Shown: one piece after another, positions 26,355 to 34,373 of the stretch | Layout: every line of letters starts with the position of its first letter | How positions within the stretch are numbered: the stretch's first letter is position 1 | Program-made: the position numbers and the translations under genes | Assembly: GCF_947503795.1 (NCBI RefSeq) | Contig: NZ_CANNEZ010000001.1 | Span: 1,789,001 to 1,853,000, forward strand | Source of the DNA: an uncultured Jannaschia sp. | Lineage (GTDB): Bacteria > Pseudomonadota > Alphaproteobacteria > Rhodobacterales > Rhodobacteraceae | Length of the DNA: 64,000 bases | Direction: 5' to 3' | The notes under the pieces: model-generated | Seen by the model: the letters and a program-made list of their open reading frames with translations, nothing else | What the model was told of the DNA's origin: nothing | Databases searched by the model: none

Positions 26355-27500
26355 TCAGGTGATCGAGAACTTCAGCAGCTTGATCGCCGCGAAATCGGTC
26401 ACGTCGCCACCGACCCGCTTGGTGGCATAGAACAGGACGTGCGGCTTGGCGCTGAACGGGTCGCGCAGGACCCGCAGGTCGGGGCGTTCGGCCACGGTGT
26501 AGCCCGCGCCGAAATCGCCGAACGCGATCGCCGTGGCATCGACGCCGATATCGGGCATGTCCTCCGAGATCAGCACCGGGTAGCCCATCAGCTGCGCCGG
26601 CTGACCGGCAGCGAGGCTGTCGCTCCAGAGGAAGCGGCCATCGGCGTCCTTCATCTTGCGCACAGCACCGGCGGTCTTCGAGTTCATCACGAAGCTCGCA
26701 TTGGCACGGTACTTCGCACCCAGCGCGTAGACGAGATCGACGATCGCATCCGCCGCGTCGATCGCGGCGAAATCGCCCGCCTCGCCGGTCGCGACATAGC
26801 CGAGACCGCCCCAGCTCCAGGACGCCGCATCGACCGCCGGGTAGGTCAGGAACCCCGTCGGCTTGTCGATGCCGTCGCCGCCGACGAAGGCCGCGGCCTC
26901 GGCGGTGGCGAACTTGTCGGCGATGCGCCCGGCCAGCCAGCCCTCGATATCGAAGGCGGCGTCATCCAGCAGGCGCTGCGACGCCTTCGGCAGCGCCGAA
27001 AGCTCGTGCAACGGGATCGAGATGCGATCGAACAGCGGGCTATCCGTCTCGCCGACGGGACCCGCCTCGCTCGCCCATCCGGCCCCCATCTCGGTGCGGT
27101 CGACCAGCACGTCGAAGGACGTTGCCTCGACATTCACGACCGTCGCGATCGAGCGGATCGAGGCCGACGAGGTCAGCACCGACTTCACCGTCTCTGCCGT
27201 CTGCGGATCGACGAGATAGCCGCCTTCCGCGCTGACGGCCGTGTTCATCGACTTGCCGTCGAGCACGAGGCCGCGCAGCCCGTCATCGTCGCCCGAGCGC
27301 AGATAGGCGTCCATCGCCTTCTGGTGGGGGGCGTCGCCGGCATCGGCGGTTGCAAGCTGGGGACGGTGGGACGTGTGGGACATGGCGTTGCGCTTTTCCT
27401 GTAGTTCGATCCGTTGGGTGATATCTTGGCGGAAGCCTTTGAAATCGCTGACCAGACCGGCCAGCGCCTCGGTGACTTCCCCGACGCCGTCATGGCTCAT
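26355..27500 (-). CDS. GTA g5: major capsid protein (HK97 fold)
   Basis: A 381-residue HK97-type capsid protein. The N-terminal 100 residues or so are helical (EVTEALAGLVSDFKGFRQDI) and probably a scaffold part; the shell domain has SAEGGYLVDPQTAETVKSVL, SIRSIATVVNVEATSFDVLV and a C-terminal FGAGYTVAERPDLRVLRDPF. GAAGGA lies 7 nt before the ATG. It follows g4 by 33 bp and carries a hairpin after its stop, consistent with a need for much more capsid than connector. Confidence 0.95.
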   Translation of the reverse strand: MSHDGVGEVTEALAGLVSDFKGFRQDITQRIELQEKRNAMSHTSHRPQLATADAGDAPHQKAMDAYLRSGDDDGLRGLVLDGKSMNTAVSAEGGYLVDPQTAETVKSVLTSSASIRSIATVVNVEATSFDVLVDRTEMGAGWASEAGPVGETDSPLFDRISIPLHELSALPKASQRLLDDAAFDIEGWLAGRIADKFATAEAAAFVGGDGIDKPTGFLTYPAVDAASWSWGGLGYVATGEAGDFAAIDAADAIVDLVYALGAKYRANASFVMNSKTAGAVRKMKDADGRFLWSDSLAAGQPAQLMGYPVLISEDMPDIGVDATAIAFGDFGAGYTVAERPDLRVLRDPFSAKPHVLFYATKRVGGDVTDFAAIKLLKFSIT

Positions 27501-27533
27501 CGGGTGTTCCTTCCTCGGTGTGTCAGGCGGCCA

Positions 27534-28061
27534 TCAGTCGCGCGCCAGTTCCGCGCGGGCGGCTTCGATCGCCCGCGCCACGTCACGCAGCGGATCCGAC
27601 TTGGACCCGACCCGCGCACTGGGCAGCATCGGAAAGGTCACCAGCGACACCTCCCAAAGCTCCAGTTCCTTCAGGAGCCTGCGCCCCCCCTCGTCCTTGG
27701 CGGCGCGCTTGACCGTGTAGCCGATGCTCAGCCCGTCCAGCGCCCCCGCCTCGATCAGCTCGGCCGCCTCGCGCGCCTTCTCGACGCCCGGCAGAAGGCG
27801 GCCCTTCACGAACAGGCCCCGCCCGTCCTCGACCACCTCGTCCCAGACCCCGATCACGCAGGCCGGATCGTGCTGCCAGAGCATCTTGACCCGCCGCCCC
27901 TCGGCCGACATCCGCGCGAGGCTGTCGCAATAGGCGCCCGGCGCGACCACGTCGCGCCCCATGTCCTCGACGCCGAACCACGAGGCATAGCCCGTGATCC
28001 AGACACCGTCCTCCAGCCGCACGGAGCCGTCCCCGTGCGCGAATTTCCGTTCCAGCCCCAT
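27534..28061 (-). CDS. GTA g4: prohead protease
   Basis: A 175-residue HK97-family prohead protease (S78-like). It has RLEDGVWITGYASWFGVEDM, the catalytic region MLWQHDPACVIGVWDEV (with His) and GALDGLSIGYTV (with Ser). It matures the capsid protein during assembly. The start at 28061 is supported by GGAGG 7 nt upstream; extending further would run into g3.5. Confidence 0.9.
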   Translation of the reverse strand: MGLERKFAHGDGSVRLEDGVWITGYASWFGVEDMGRDVVAPGAYCDSLARMSAEGRRVKMLWQHDPACVIGVWDEVVEDGRGLFVKGRLLPGVEKAREAAELIEAGALDGLSIGYTVKRAAKDEGGRRLLKELELWEVSLVTFPMLPSARVGSKSDPLRDVARAIEAARAELARD

Positions 28062-28072
28062 GGCGGGCCCTC

Positions 28073-28306
28073 CTACAATGAGATCAGATACTTGACGCCC
28101 TGCGCGAGGATGGTCGCGACCACCCCCATCGCCGCGAGCCACAGCCGCTTCTCCAGCCGCTCCAGCATCACCTCGATGCCCTTCAGCCGGAATTCGAGCC
28201 CGTCCCAGCGCTCGGCGAGGACGCGTTCGTTCGCGTCGATCCGCGCGTTCGCGGCGTCGAACGGGTCGTAAAGGAACCGAGACCCGCTGCCGCGCAGCCC
28301 GCTCAT
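28073..28306 (-). CDS. GTA g3.5: head formation protein
   Basis: A 77-residue protein with a helical N-terminal half (FDAANARIDANERVLAERWD) and one C-terminal membrane-like span (LWLAAMGVVATILAQGVKYL). Position and size match g3.5 of RcGTA. It overlaps the g3 stop by 4 nt and is 11 nt from g4. The exact role is unclear. Confidence 0.82.
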   Translation of the reverse strand: MSGLRGSGSRFLYDPFDAANARIDANERVLAERWDGLEFRLKGIEVMLERLEKRLWLAAMGVVATILAQGVKYLISL

Positions 28307-29451
28307 GTGGTCAGGGGCGCCAACCCCAGCATCCGGCGCTTCTCGTCCGCCGTCAGGAAGTCGGCCGCCGCGATGCGCTGCCATTCCGCATCCCGCTCGC
28401 CCTGAAGCGCCGGCACCCGATCGCGATCCGCGCCCAGCGTCACCGGTGTCTCCGCGTGCAGGCCCAGCCAATGCCCCAGCGCCTCGCAGACCTTGCCAAC
28501 CAGCGGCAGTACCGTCAGGCGATAGAAGGCCCGGTTCGCCTCGACGTAGTTGGCGTAGGTCGCGTCACCGGGAATCCCCAGGATCATCGGCGGCACCCCG
28601 AAGGCCGTCGCGATCTCGCGCGCCGCGGCCTCCTTGGTCTTCTGGAACTCCATGTCCGCGGGGCTGAACCCCATCGGTTTCCAGTCCAGCCCGCCATCCA
28701 GCAGCATCGGACGCCCCGCGTTGCGCGCGCCCTGGTGATACGCCTCCATCTCGACCGCCAGCCGGTCGAACTGGTCCGGCGTCAGCCCCTCGCCGGTGTT
28801 GACGATTGCCCCCGACGGCCGCGCTGCGTTGTCCAGAAGACCCTTCGACCAGCGCGACGCCGCGTTGTGCACGTCCAGCGCGCTCGCCGCCGCCTGCATC
28901 GGGCTCAGACCGTAATGGTCGTCCTGCGGGTGGAAGGCCCGGACATGGCAGACCGGGCTGACTTCTCCGACGTGGAACCGATGTTTCCGTCCGCCCACCG
29001 TGTAGTCATACGCCACCGGCCAGCCATCAGCACCCGGCACGACCGACATCCGGTCGGATCGCAGCACGTGCAGTTCCAACGGCAGACCGCCGCTCCCCAC
29101 CGCCTCGACATAAGCGTCGCCGGTCAGGAGAAGCTGCCCGAAGAGGCCCTCCAGCCATTCCGACCGCCCCTGCGCCCCGTTGGGCCGCGACAAGAGGTCC
29201 AGCACCGGATGCACGTCGCAACGCCCGTCCGCATCCGCACAGACGATCGGCACCGCCGCCGCGGCCTCCGCGATCAGCTTCACCGCCCGGAACCCCACGG
29301 GGTTTCCCGTGAACCCCGTCCGCGTCAGCGAACCGGTGTCCCGCGGCGACCAGACCGCGCGGCCCGCCGATCCCATCGCAGCCAGCCGCCCCGTGGCCGA
29401 GGCCTTCACCTGCCGCGCGTCGCCGCCGGCCTTCTTGCCAAATCCGAACAT
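28303..29451 (-). CDS. GTA g3: portal protein (HK97 family)
   Basis: A 382-residue portal protein. Landmarks are GFTGNPVGFRAVKLIAEAAA, VLDLLSRPNGAQGRSEWLEG, SPMQAAASALDVHNAASRWS, and EIATAFGVPPMILGIPGDATY, all typical of phage HK97 portals. It forms the dodecameric DNA entry ring. It overlaps g3.5 by 4 nt; the 81-bp gap to g2 holds a terminator-like hairpin. Confidence 0.95.
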   Translation of the reverse strand: MFGFGKKAGGDARQVKASATGRLAAMGSAGRAVWSPRDTGSLTRTGFTGNPVGFRAVKLIAEAAAAVPIVCADADGRCDVHPVLDLLSRPNGAQGRSEWLEGLFGQLLLTGDAYVEAVGSGGLPLELHVLRSDRMSVVPGADGWPVAYDYTVGGRKHRFHVGEVSPVCHVRAFHPQDDHYGLSPMQAAASALDVHNAASRWSKGLLDNAARPSGAIVNTGEGLTPDQFDRLAVEMEAYHQGARNAGRPMLLDGGLDWKPMGFSPADMEFQKTKEAAAREIATAFGVPPMILGIPGDATYANYVEANRAFYRLTVLPLVGKVCEALGHWLGLHAETPVTLGADRDRVPALQGERDAEWQRIAAADFLTADEKRRMLGLAPLTT

Positions 29452-29480
29452 GCCGCCGGTCCTCCACCGTCATCCCAAAG

Positions 29481-29502
29481 AAAAAGGGGCCACCCGGGCC
29501 CC
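29481..29502 (-). terminator. Terminator-like hairpin between g2 and g3
   Basis: On the minus-strand RNA, GGGGCC-5 nt-GGCCCC (29502-29486) is followed at once by UUUUUCUUU (29485-29477). This has the form of a short intrinsic terminator placed inside the GTA operon, between terminase and portal. Confidence 0.55.
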
Positions 29503-29532
29503 CGCTCATCCATCCGCCCCGCGCCGTCGCCG

Positions 29533-30933
29533 TCAGAGCGATCGCACCTTCGGGCGCGCCCGCGCCTTCGCCGGGTCCAGGATCGCCTCCCAGAGCGCCC
29601 AGACCAGCGCGTCCACCCGGTCCGGTGACCCGGCCCCCGCATGGCCCAGCCGCGACATCCGGCACATCTGGTCCTCCAGCCGCCCCAAGTCGCGCAGATG
29701 CTTCACGCGGTTCTGCTCATAGAGCGCCGCGACCGGCTCGGCCCGCGCGCCCTTGGCCTCGCGCGCCGTCACCTTGCGATACGCGATGGTCGGGGCCACC
29801 TGCCGCAGCACCGCCTCGATCATGTCTCCGCCCTGGTTGCCCTCGGCGACCACCCGGTCCGCACCCCACCGCTCGTAGGCCGCCGCCACCGCCTCGGCCC
29901 ATTCCGTCGGCGACGCCGCGGCCACCGTCGCGTCTTCCAGGACCCAGGCCCGCCATTCCGCGGGCGGCCCCTGCGTGATCACCCCGACCACCACGATGCC
30001 CGTCTCGTCGGACGCCGCGCCCGAACTCACCGCCGGGTCCACGCCCACGACGATCCGGTCGAACGCCGGACATTCCTCGGTCCGGCACGCGTCCAGCGCC
30101 GCCGTCGTCCAGAACGCCCCCTCGACATCGTCCAGCAGCACACCGTCCAGCTCCTGCCGCCCGATCCGCGTGCCGCCGTAGCGCGCCCGCACCTCCTCCA
30201 GGAATCCGTTCGCCAGATGCGCCCGGTTCGCTTCGGTCGGCGCATGGGTCACGACCGTGCTGTCACGCCCCAGAAGCCGCTTGAGCACGTCCACGTTGCG
30301 CGGCGTCGTCGTCACCACCGCGCGCGGGTCGTCCCCCAGGCGCAAACCGAACTGCAGCATGTCCCACGTGGCCTCCGCACGGCCCCATTTCGCCAGCTCG
30401 TCCAGCCAGGCCGCATCGAATTGCGGCCCCCTGAGCGCCTCGTGGTCATAGGCCGAGAACGCCTGCGCCTCCGCCCCGTTGGGCCAGATCAGCTTGCGCT
30501 GCCCCGCCTTCCAGACGGGCCGCCGGTCGGGCGGCGAGCAGGCCAGAATGCCGCTTTCGCCCTCGACCATCACGTCGCGGACCTGCTCATAGGTTTCGCC
30601 GACCAGCGCCACGCGGCGCGCGACCCCGGCCTGCAACGGACGCGATCCCTCGACCTGCGCGCGCACCCATTCGGACCCGGCCCGTGTCTTGCCGGCGCCG
30701 CGCCCGCCCATGATCACCCAGGTGCGCCAGTCACCGCCGGGCGGAAGCTGGTGCTCCATCGCCCAGAAATCGAAAAGCCACGGCAGCGCCGCGGCCTCCC
30801 CATCCTCAAGGTCCGCAATCCACGCCGCGCGGTGCTCCGGCGCGAGCGATGCGATCAAGGCGGCCCCGTATCGCAGATCGTGCGGCGTCGAAGTCGATTC
30901 CGTCGCCGCCACTGCCAATGCGTCTGATCTCAT
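29533..30933 (-). CDS. GTA g2: terminase large subunit
   Basis: A 466-residue packaging motor. The ATPase domain has LPPGGDWRTWVIMGGRGAGK (Walker A at about 76-83) and a nuclease domain starting near VVGVDPAVSSGAASDETGIV. It cuts DNA and fills heads, in RcGTA without clear sequence specificity. The ATG at 30933 overlaps g1 by 128 nt; an in-frame TTG at 30858 (start of LIASLAPEHRAAW) would reduce the overlap to 53 nt and is a plausible alternative. Confidence 0.94.
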   Translation of the reverse strand: MRSDALAVAATESTSTPHDLRYGAALIASLAPEHRAAWIADLEDGEAAALPWLFDFWAMEHQLPPGGDWRTWVIMGGRGAGKTRAGSEWVRAQVEGSRPLQAGVARRVALVGETYEQVRDVMVEGESGILACSPPDRRPVWKAGQRKLIWPNGAEAQAFSAYDHEALRGPQFDAAWLDELAKWGRAEATWDMLQFGLRLGDDPRAVVTTTPRNVDVLKRLLGRDSTVVTHAPTEANRAHLANGFLEEVRARYGGTRIGRQELDGVLLDDVEGAFWTTAALDACRTEECPAFDRIVVGVDPAVSSGAASDETGIVVVGVITQGPPAEWRAWVLEDATVAAASPTEWAEAVAAAYERWGADRVVAEGNQGGDMIEAVLRQVAPTIAYRKVTAREAKGARAEPVAALYEQNRVKHLRDLGRLEDQMCRMSRLGHAGAGSPDRVDALVWALWEAILDPAKARARPKVRSL

Positions 30934-31165
30934 AGGCCTTGCCTTCCTCTTCCAAAGCGACGCGATGCGATTTGGCCACCTCCTTGGCGGCCGCGATGGC
31001 CTCCCTCGGATCGCTCTCGGCCGCGGGCGCCGCCCGCAGCTCCGTCACCTTCGCGTCCAATACGTCGCGGAGCGCCTCCATGCTCCGCCACGCCTGTGTT
31101 GAACGTTGCTGCGCGCGGGACAGTGCGTCACGCGCGCCTTGGTCGTCCTCCTCGGTATCCGTCAT
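30806..31165 (-). CDS. GTA g1: small terminase subunit
   Basis: A 119-residue, mostly helical protein (DALSRAQQRSTQAWRSMEAL, AAAKEVAKSHRVALEEEGKA). The C-terminal GGDGIDFDAARSAIRGRLDR matches the conserved end of GTA g1 proteins, which act as the small terminase. It is the first gene of the operon and overlaps g2 in another frame. The start at 31165 has a G-rich stretch upstream but no classical Shine-Dalgarno. Confidence 0.82.
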   Translation of the reverse strand: MTDTEEDDQGARDALSRAQQRSTQAWRSMEALRDVLDAKVTELRAAPAAESDPREAIAAAKEVAKSHRVALEEEGKAYEIRRIGSGGDGIDFDAARSAIRGRLDRIARAGAPRGVDCGP

Positions 31166-31216
31166 ATCGCCAGCCCCATGCAGGTATCGTCATGGTCCGC
31201 ACGCTCGGAAACGAGA

Positions 31217-31246
31217 AAGGCGGGCCGGGTTTCCCCGGTCCGCCTT
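31217..31246 (-). terminator. Intrinsic terminator between mltG and the GTA operon
   Basis: A 13-bp stem (31217-31229 / 31234-31246, one A-C mismatch on the minus-strand RNA) closes on a GAAA tetraloop and is followed by UCUCGUUU. It lies 140 bp past the mltG stop and only 51 bp before the g1 start. Confidence 0.7.
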
Positions 31247-31386
31247 GCCCATTTCTTCCAGCTTGCCCTCAAAGTGTTTTTGAGCGCGCGGTGGGTCAAC
31301 ACCCTAAATCGCCGGACGCAGCGAATAACGACAACGCACTGAAATCGCGCCGAAATCCGAATGCGCGCGCCGCGCGCCCGACCGCT

Positions 31387-32547
31387 TCAGTTCCCGCTCG
31401 TCGCCTCGCGCGCCGCTTCGATGGCCCGCCATTCGGCCACGTTCGCGTTATGCTCGGCCAGCGTCTCGGCAAAGGCGTGCCCGCCCGTGCCGTCCGCCAC
31501 GAAGAAGATGTAATCCGTCTCTTCGGGGTCCAGCGCCGCCCGGATCGCCTCCGGGCCCGGATTGGCGATCGGCGTCGGCGGCAACCCGTCGATCACGTAA
31601 GTGTTGTAGGGCGTCTCGGCGCGCAACTCGCTCGCCCGGATGCCGCGGCCCAGCGGTCCCTGCCCGCGCGTGATCCCGTAGATCACCGTCGGGTCCGTCT
31701 GCAGCCGCATCCCCTGCTCGATCCGGTTCGTGAAGACCGCCGCGACCGTGCGCCGTTCCTCGGGAACGCCTGTCTCCTTCTCGACGATCGACGCGAGGAT
31801 CAGCGCCTCCTCCGGCGTCGTCACCGCCACATCGGGCGAGCGCGAGGCCCAGGCATCGGCGAGGATGCGCTCCTGCGCCACGCGCATCCGGCCCACCAGA
31901 TCCGCAACATTCGATCCGCGCGCGACGTCATAGGTGTCGGGCGCGAGCGTCCCTTCCGGCGGCACCGGCACCTCGCCTTCGAGGAAGTCGGCGCCCTTCA
32001 GCCCCTCGATCACCTCCCACGAGGTGAGGCCGGGTGCCACCGACACGCGCCAGGTGATCGGCACGCCCCGCTCGACCAGCGCCGTGTAGTCCTCGGGCAC
32101 CGCGTCACCCGGCGCGAAGGTCGCGATCTCGACCAGCGTCTCCTGACCCGGCACCCGCTCGCGCACCCGGACCTCGGGCCCCTGCGAGCGGAGCAGATAC
32201 GTCACCGTGTAGGGAAAGACCGACGGCCCGCCCGCGGTCACGATGTCCAGCACCTCCGGCATCGAGGCCCCGGCCGGGATCTCGTAGGTGCCGAACTTCA
32301 GGTCGTCGCCCCGCTCGGTATAGCTTGCCCCGATCCGGAACAGCGTCGCCGACGACACGATCCCCGCCTCGGCCAGCCCCTCGCTCACACGGCGCAGCGA
32401 CGCGCCCCGCGGCACCTCGAAGAACGCGGCCTCGGCCAGCGGCCCCGCATCGGACCAGCGCGCCTGCTGGATGCCGATGATCGCGGCGAGACAGGCGATC
32501 CCGACCACGCCCAACGTCAGGACATTGGCGGCAATATGCTTCCACAT
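31387..32547 (-). CDS. mltG: Endolytic murein transglycosylase MltG
   Basis: A 386-residue YceG/MltG protein. Residues 5-27 form a membrane anchor (ANVLTLGVVGIACLAAIIGI). The C-terminal catalytic domain has ALILASIVEKETGVPEERRT with the catalytic Glu, AAVFTNRIEQGMRLQTDPTV and PYNTYVIDGLPPTPIANPG. It cuts nascent glycan strands and so helps end their extension. It follows fabF by 20 nt on the minus strand. Confidence 0.95.
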   Translation of the reverse strand: MWKHIAANVLTLGVVGIACLAAIIGIQQARWSDAGPLAEAAFFEVPRGASLRRVSEGLAEAGIVSSATLFRIGASYTERGDDLKFGTYEIPAGASMPEVLDIVTAGGPSVFPYTVTYLLRSQGPEVRVRERVPGQETLVEIATFAPGDAVPEDYTALVERGVPITWRVSVAPGLTSWEVIEGLKGADFLEGEVPVPPEGTLAPDTYDVARGSNVADLVGRMRVAQERILADAWASRSPDVAVTTPEEALILASIVEKETGVPEERRTVAAVFTNRIEQGMRLQTDPTVIYGITRGQGPLGRGIRASELRAETPYNTYVIDGLPPTPIANPGPEAIRAALDPEETDYIFFVADGTGGHAFAETLAEHNANVAEWRAIEAAREATSGN

Positions 32548-32567
32548 CAGTCGGTTCTACCCTGAAG

Positions 32568-33830
32568 TTAATCCAGCTTCGCCATCACGAGCGACGCGTT
32601 CGTACCGCCGAACCCGAACGAGTTCGACAGCGCGACCGAGATCGACCGCCGCTCGGCAGCTTTCGGCGCGAGCGACAGCTTCGGCTCGACCGCCGGCTCA
32701 TCGAGGTTCAACGTCGGCGGCGCCACCTGGTCGCGCATCGCGAGGATGCAGAAGATCGCCTCGACCGCGCCCGCGGCCCCCAGCAGATGCCCGATGGCGG
32801 ACTTGGTCGAGGACATCGTCGCCTTCGCCGCATGGTCGCCCATCATCCGCTCCACCGCGCCCAGCTCGATCGTGTCGGCCATGGTCGAGGTGCCGTGCGC
32901 GTTGATGTAATCCACGTCCCCCGGCTCCATGCCTGCGTTGCGCAGCGCCGCGCGCATCGAGCGTTCGGCCCCGTCGCCGTCCTCAGACGGCGCCGTGATG
33001 TGATAGGCATCGCCCGACATCCCGTAGCCCTTGATCTCGGCATAGATCTTCGCGCCCCGTGCCTTAGCGTGCTCGTATTCCTCCAGCACGACGACGCCCG
33101 CGCCCTCGCCCATGACGAAGCCGTCGCGATCTGCCGAATAGGGCCGCGACGCCTTGGTCGGATCATCGCCCCATTTCGTTGACAAAGCCTTGCAGGCGTT
33201 AAAGCCCGCGATACCGATCTCGCTGATCGGGCTCTCGGCGCCGCCCGCGACCATCACGTCCGCATCGCCCAGCATGATCAGCCGCGACGCGTCGCCGATG
33301 GCATGCGCGCCCGTCGAACAGGCCGTCACGACCGCATGGTTCGGCCCCTTGAAGCCGTACCGAATGCTGACCTGTCCGCTAACGAGGTTAATCAAAGCCG
33401 ACGGAATGAAGAACGGCGACACCCGCCGCGGCCCCCGCTCCTTCAGCGTCACGGCCGTCTCGGCGATCGTCTGGAGCCCGCCGATCCCCGATCCGATCAT
33501 CACCCCGGTCCGAAGCTTGCCCTCCTCGCCGGGCGTCCACCCGGAATCCTTCACCGCCTGCTCGGCCGCGGCCATCCCGTAGAGGATGAACTCGTCGACC
33601 TTGCGCTGCTCCTTCGGCTCCATCCAGTCGTCGGGGTTGAACGTCCCGTCCGACCCGTCGCCGCGCGGCACTTCGCAGGCATAGGTCGTCGCGAGGTGTC
33701 CCGCATCGAACCGCGTGATCGGACCCGCACCCGACCGCCCATCGATCAGGCGCCGCCACGTCTCCTCGACCCCGGACGCCAGCGGCGTCACCATTCCCAG
33801 TCCGGTCACCACCACACGGCGCATCTGCAT
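32568..33830 (-). CDS. fabF: 3-oxoacyl-[acyl-carrier-protein] synthase II
   Basis: A 420-residue KAS II condensing enzyme for fatty acid elongation. The catalytic triad is visible: Cys in VVTACSTGAHAIGDA, His in INAHGTSTMADTIELG and His in KSAIGHLLGAAGAVEAI. The ATG at 33830 has GGGAGA upstream; an internal Met lies two codons later. It is in an operon with mltG. The acpP and fabD-fabG genes that often precede it lie 8-10 kb away on the other strand. Confidence 0.96.
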   Translation of the reverse strand: MQMRRVVVTGLGMVTPLASGVEETWRRLIDGRSGAGPITRFDAGHLATTYACEVPRGDGSDGTFNPDDWMEPKEQRKVDEFILYGMAAAEQAVKDSGWTPGEEGKLRTGVMIGSGIGGLQTIAETAVTLKERGPRRVSPFFIPSALINLVSGQVSIRYGFKGPNHAVVTACSTGAHAIGDASRLIMLGDADVMVAGGAESPISEIGIAGFNACKALSTKWGDDPTKASRPYSADRDGFVMGEGAGVVVLEEYEHAKARGAKIYAEIKGYGMSGDAYHITAPSEDGDGAERSMRAALRNAGMEPGDVDYINAHGTSTMADTIELGAVERMMGDHAAKATMSSTKSAIGHLLGAAGAVEAIFCILAMRDQVAPPTLNLDEPAVEPKLSLAPKAAERRSISVALSNSFGFGGTNASLVMAKLD

Positions 33831-33968
33831 GATCCGATCTCCCTGACGATCTGCCGGATCACCTACCCAAACGCGGCGGGCGGGCGCAAGCCGCCGCCGT
33901 TCCTCAGCACGGCTCCGAAACTATGCTACCCTCAGACGCACAACCGCTACATGTTCCGAGGATACCCC

Positions 33969-34367
33969 ATGTTCCGATTTATCTTCGTCGCCTTGATCGC
34001 CGCCGCCGCACCCGCAACGGCCGAGATCATCGAATCCTACTATGCCGAGATCGGTCCCGAGGATCGCCGCAACTCGCGCGGCGCCGGCCTTTCCGATCCC
34101 GGCGCGATCCTCCAGCAGGACCGCGCGAACTACCATCGGTTCGGAATCCGCCATTCTGGAGACGAGGGCGACGTGTTCTTCGCCAACCGCGATCTGCGTG
34201 CACAGATTCCCGGCCTCTACGCGCGCGGTCGCCGCGACGCATGGTCGGACGGCGTGCTGACAGGCGATTTCAATGTCGGGATCGTCGTCTTCATCTGCGG
34301 CGGCCGCAGCCAGCCGACGCATCTCAACGTCGAGCCGGCGGATGGCGACGGTTATTTCGGCTGCTGA
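33969..34367 (+). CDS. Small secreted protein of unknown function
   Basis: A 132-residue protein with a clear signal peptide (FRFIFVALIAAAAPATA, cleavage near residue 18). The mature part has DPGAILQQDRANYHRFG, GDVFFANRDLRAQIPGLYAR and ends with VFICGGRSQPTHLNVEPADG. Two Cys residues near the C-terminus might pair in the periplasm. GAGG lies 8 nt before the ATG at 33969; an ATG at 33951 is less well placed. No family recognised. Divergent from fabF. Confidence 0.65.
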   Translation: MFRFIFVALIAAAAPATAEIIESYYAEIGPEDRRNSRGAGLSDPGAILQQDRANYHRFGIRHSGDEGDVFFANRDLRAQIPGLYARGRRDAWSDGVLTGDFNVGIVVFICGGRSQPTHLNVEPADGDGYFGC

Positions 34368-34373
34368 GCGCTC

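Larger units (their letters stand above)
17432..31165 (-). mobile_element. Gene transfer agent (RcGTA-family) structural operon
   Basis: Sixteen leftward genes encode small and large terminase, portal, g3.5, prohead protease, capsid, connectors, tail terminator, tail tube, tail assembly proteins, tape measure, baseplate hub proteins, cell-wall peptidase and a very large tail-tip protein. Order and sizes match the Rhodobacter capsulatus GTA cluster. Most junctions overlap by 1-8 nt. There are no integrase, repressor, replication or att-site signals, as expected for a domesticated particle that packages random host DNA. Confidence 0.95.

Noticed and set aside
17432-31165. Prophage
   Set aside because: No integrase, repressor, replication, excision or att repeats. 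The content, order and short tape measure fit a GTA, not an inducible phage.
31190-31300. Short open frame on the minus strand between mltG and g1 with a plausible helical peptide
   Set aside because: It has no ATG, GTG or TTG start in frame near its beginning and runs through the terminator hairpin. Most likely chance.
33360-33400. Operator-like TAACGAGGTTAA in fabF
   Set aside because: It is within the fabF coding frame, does not keep the CG-centred palindrome and is best explained by codon content.
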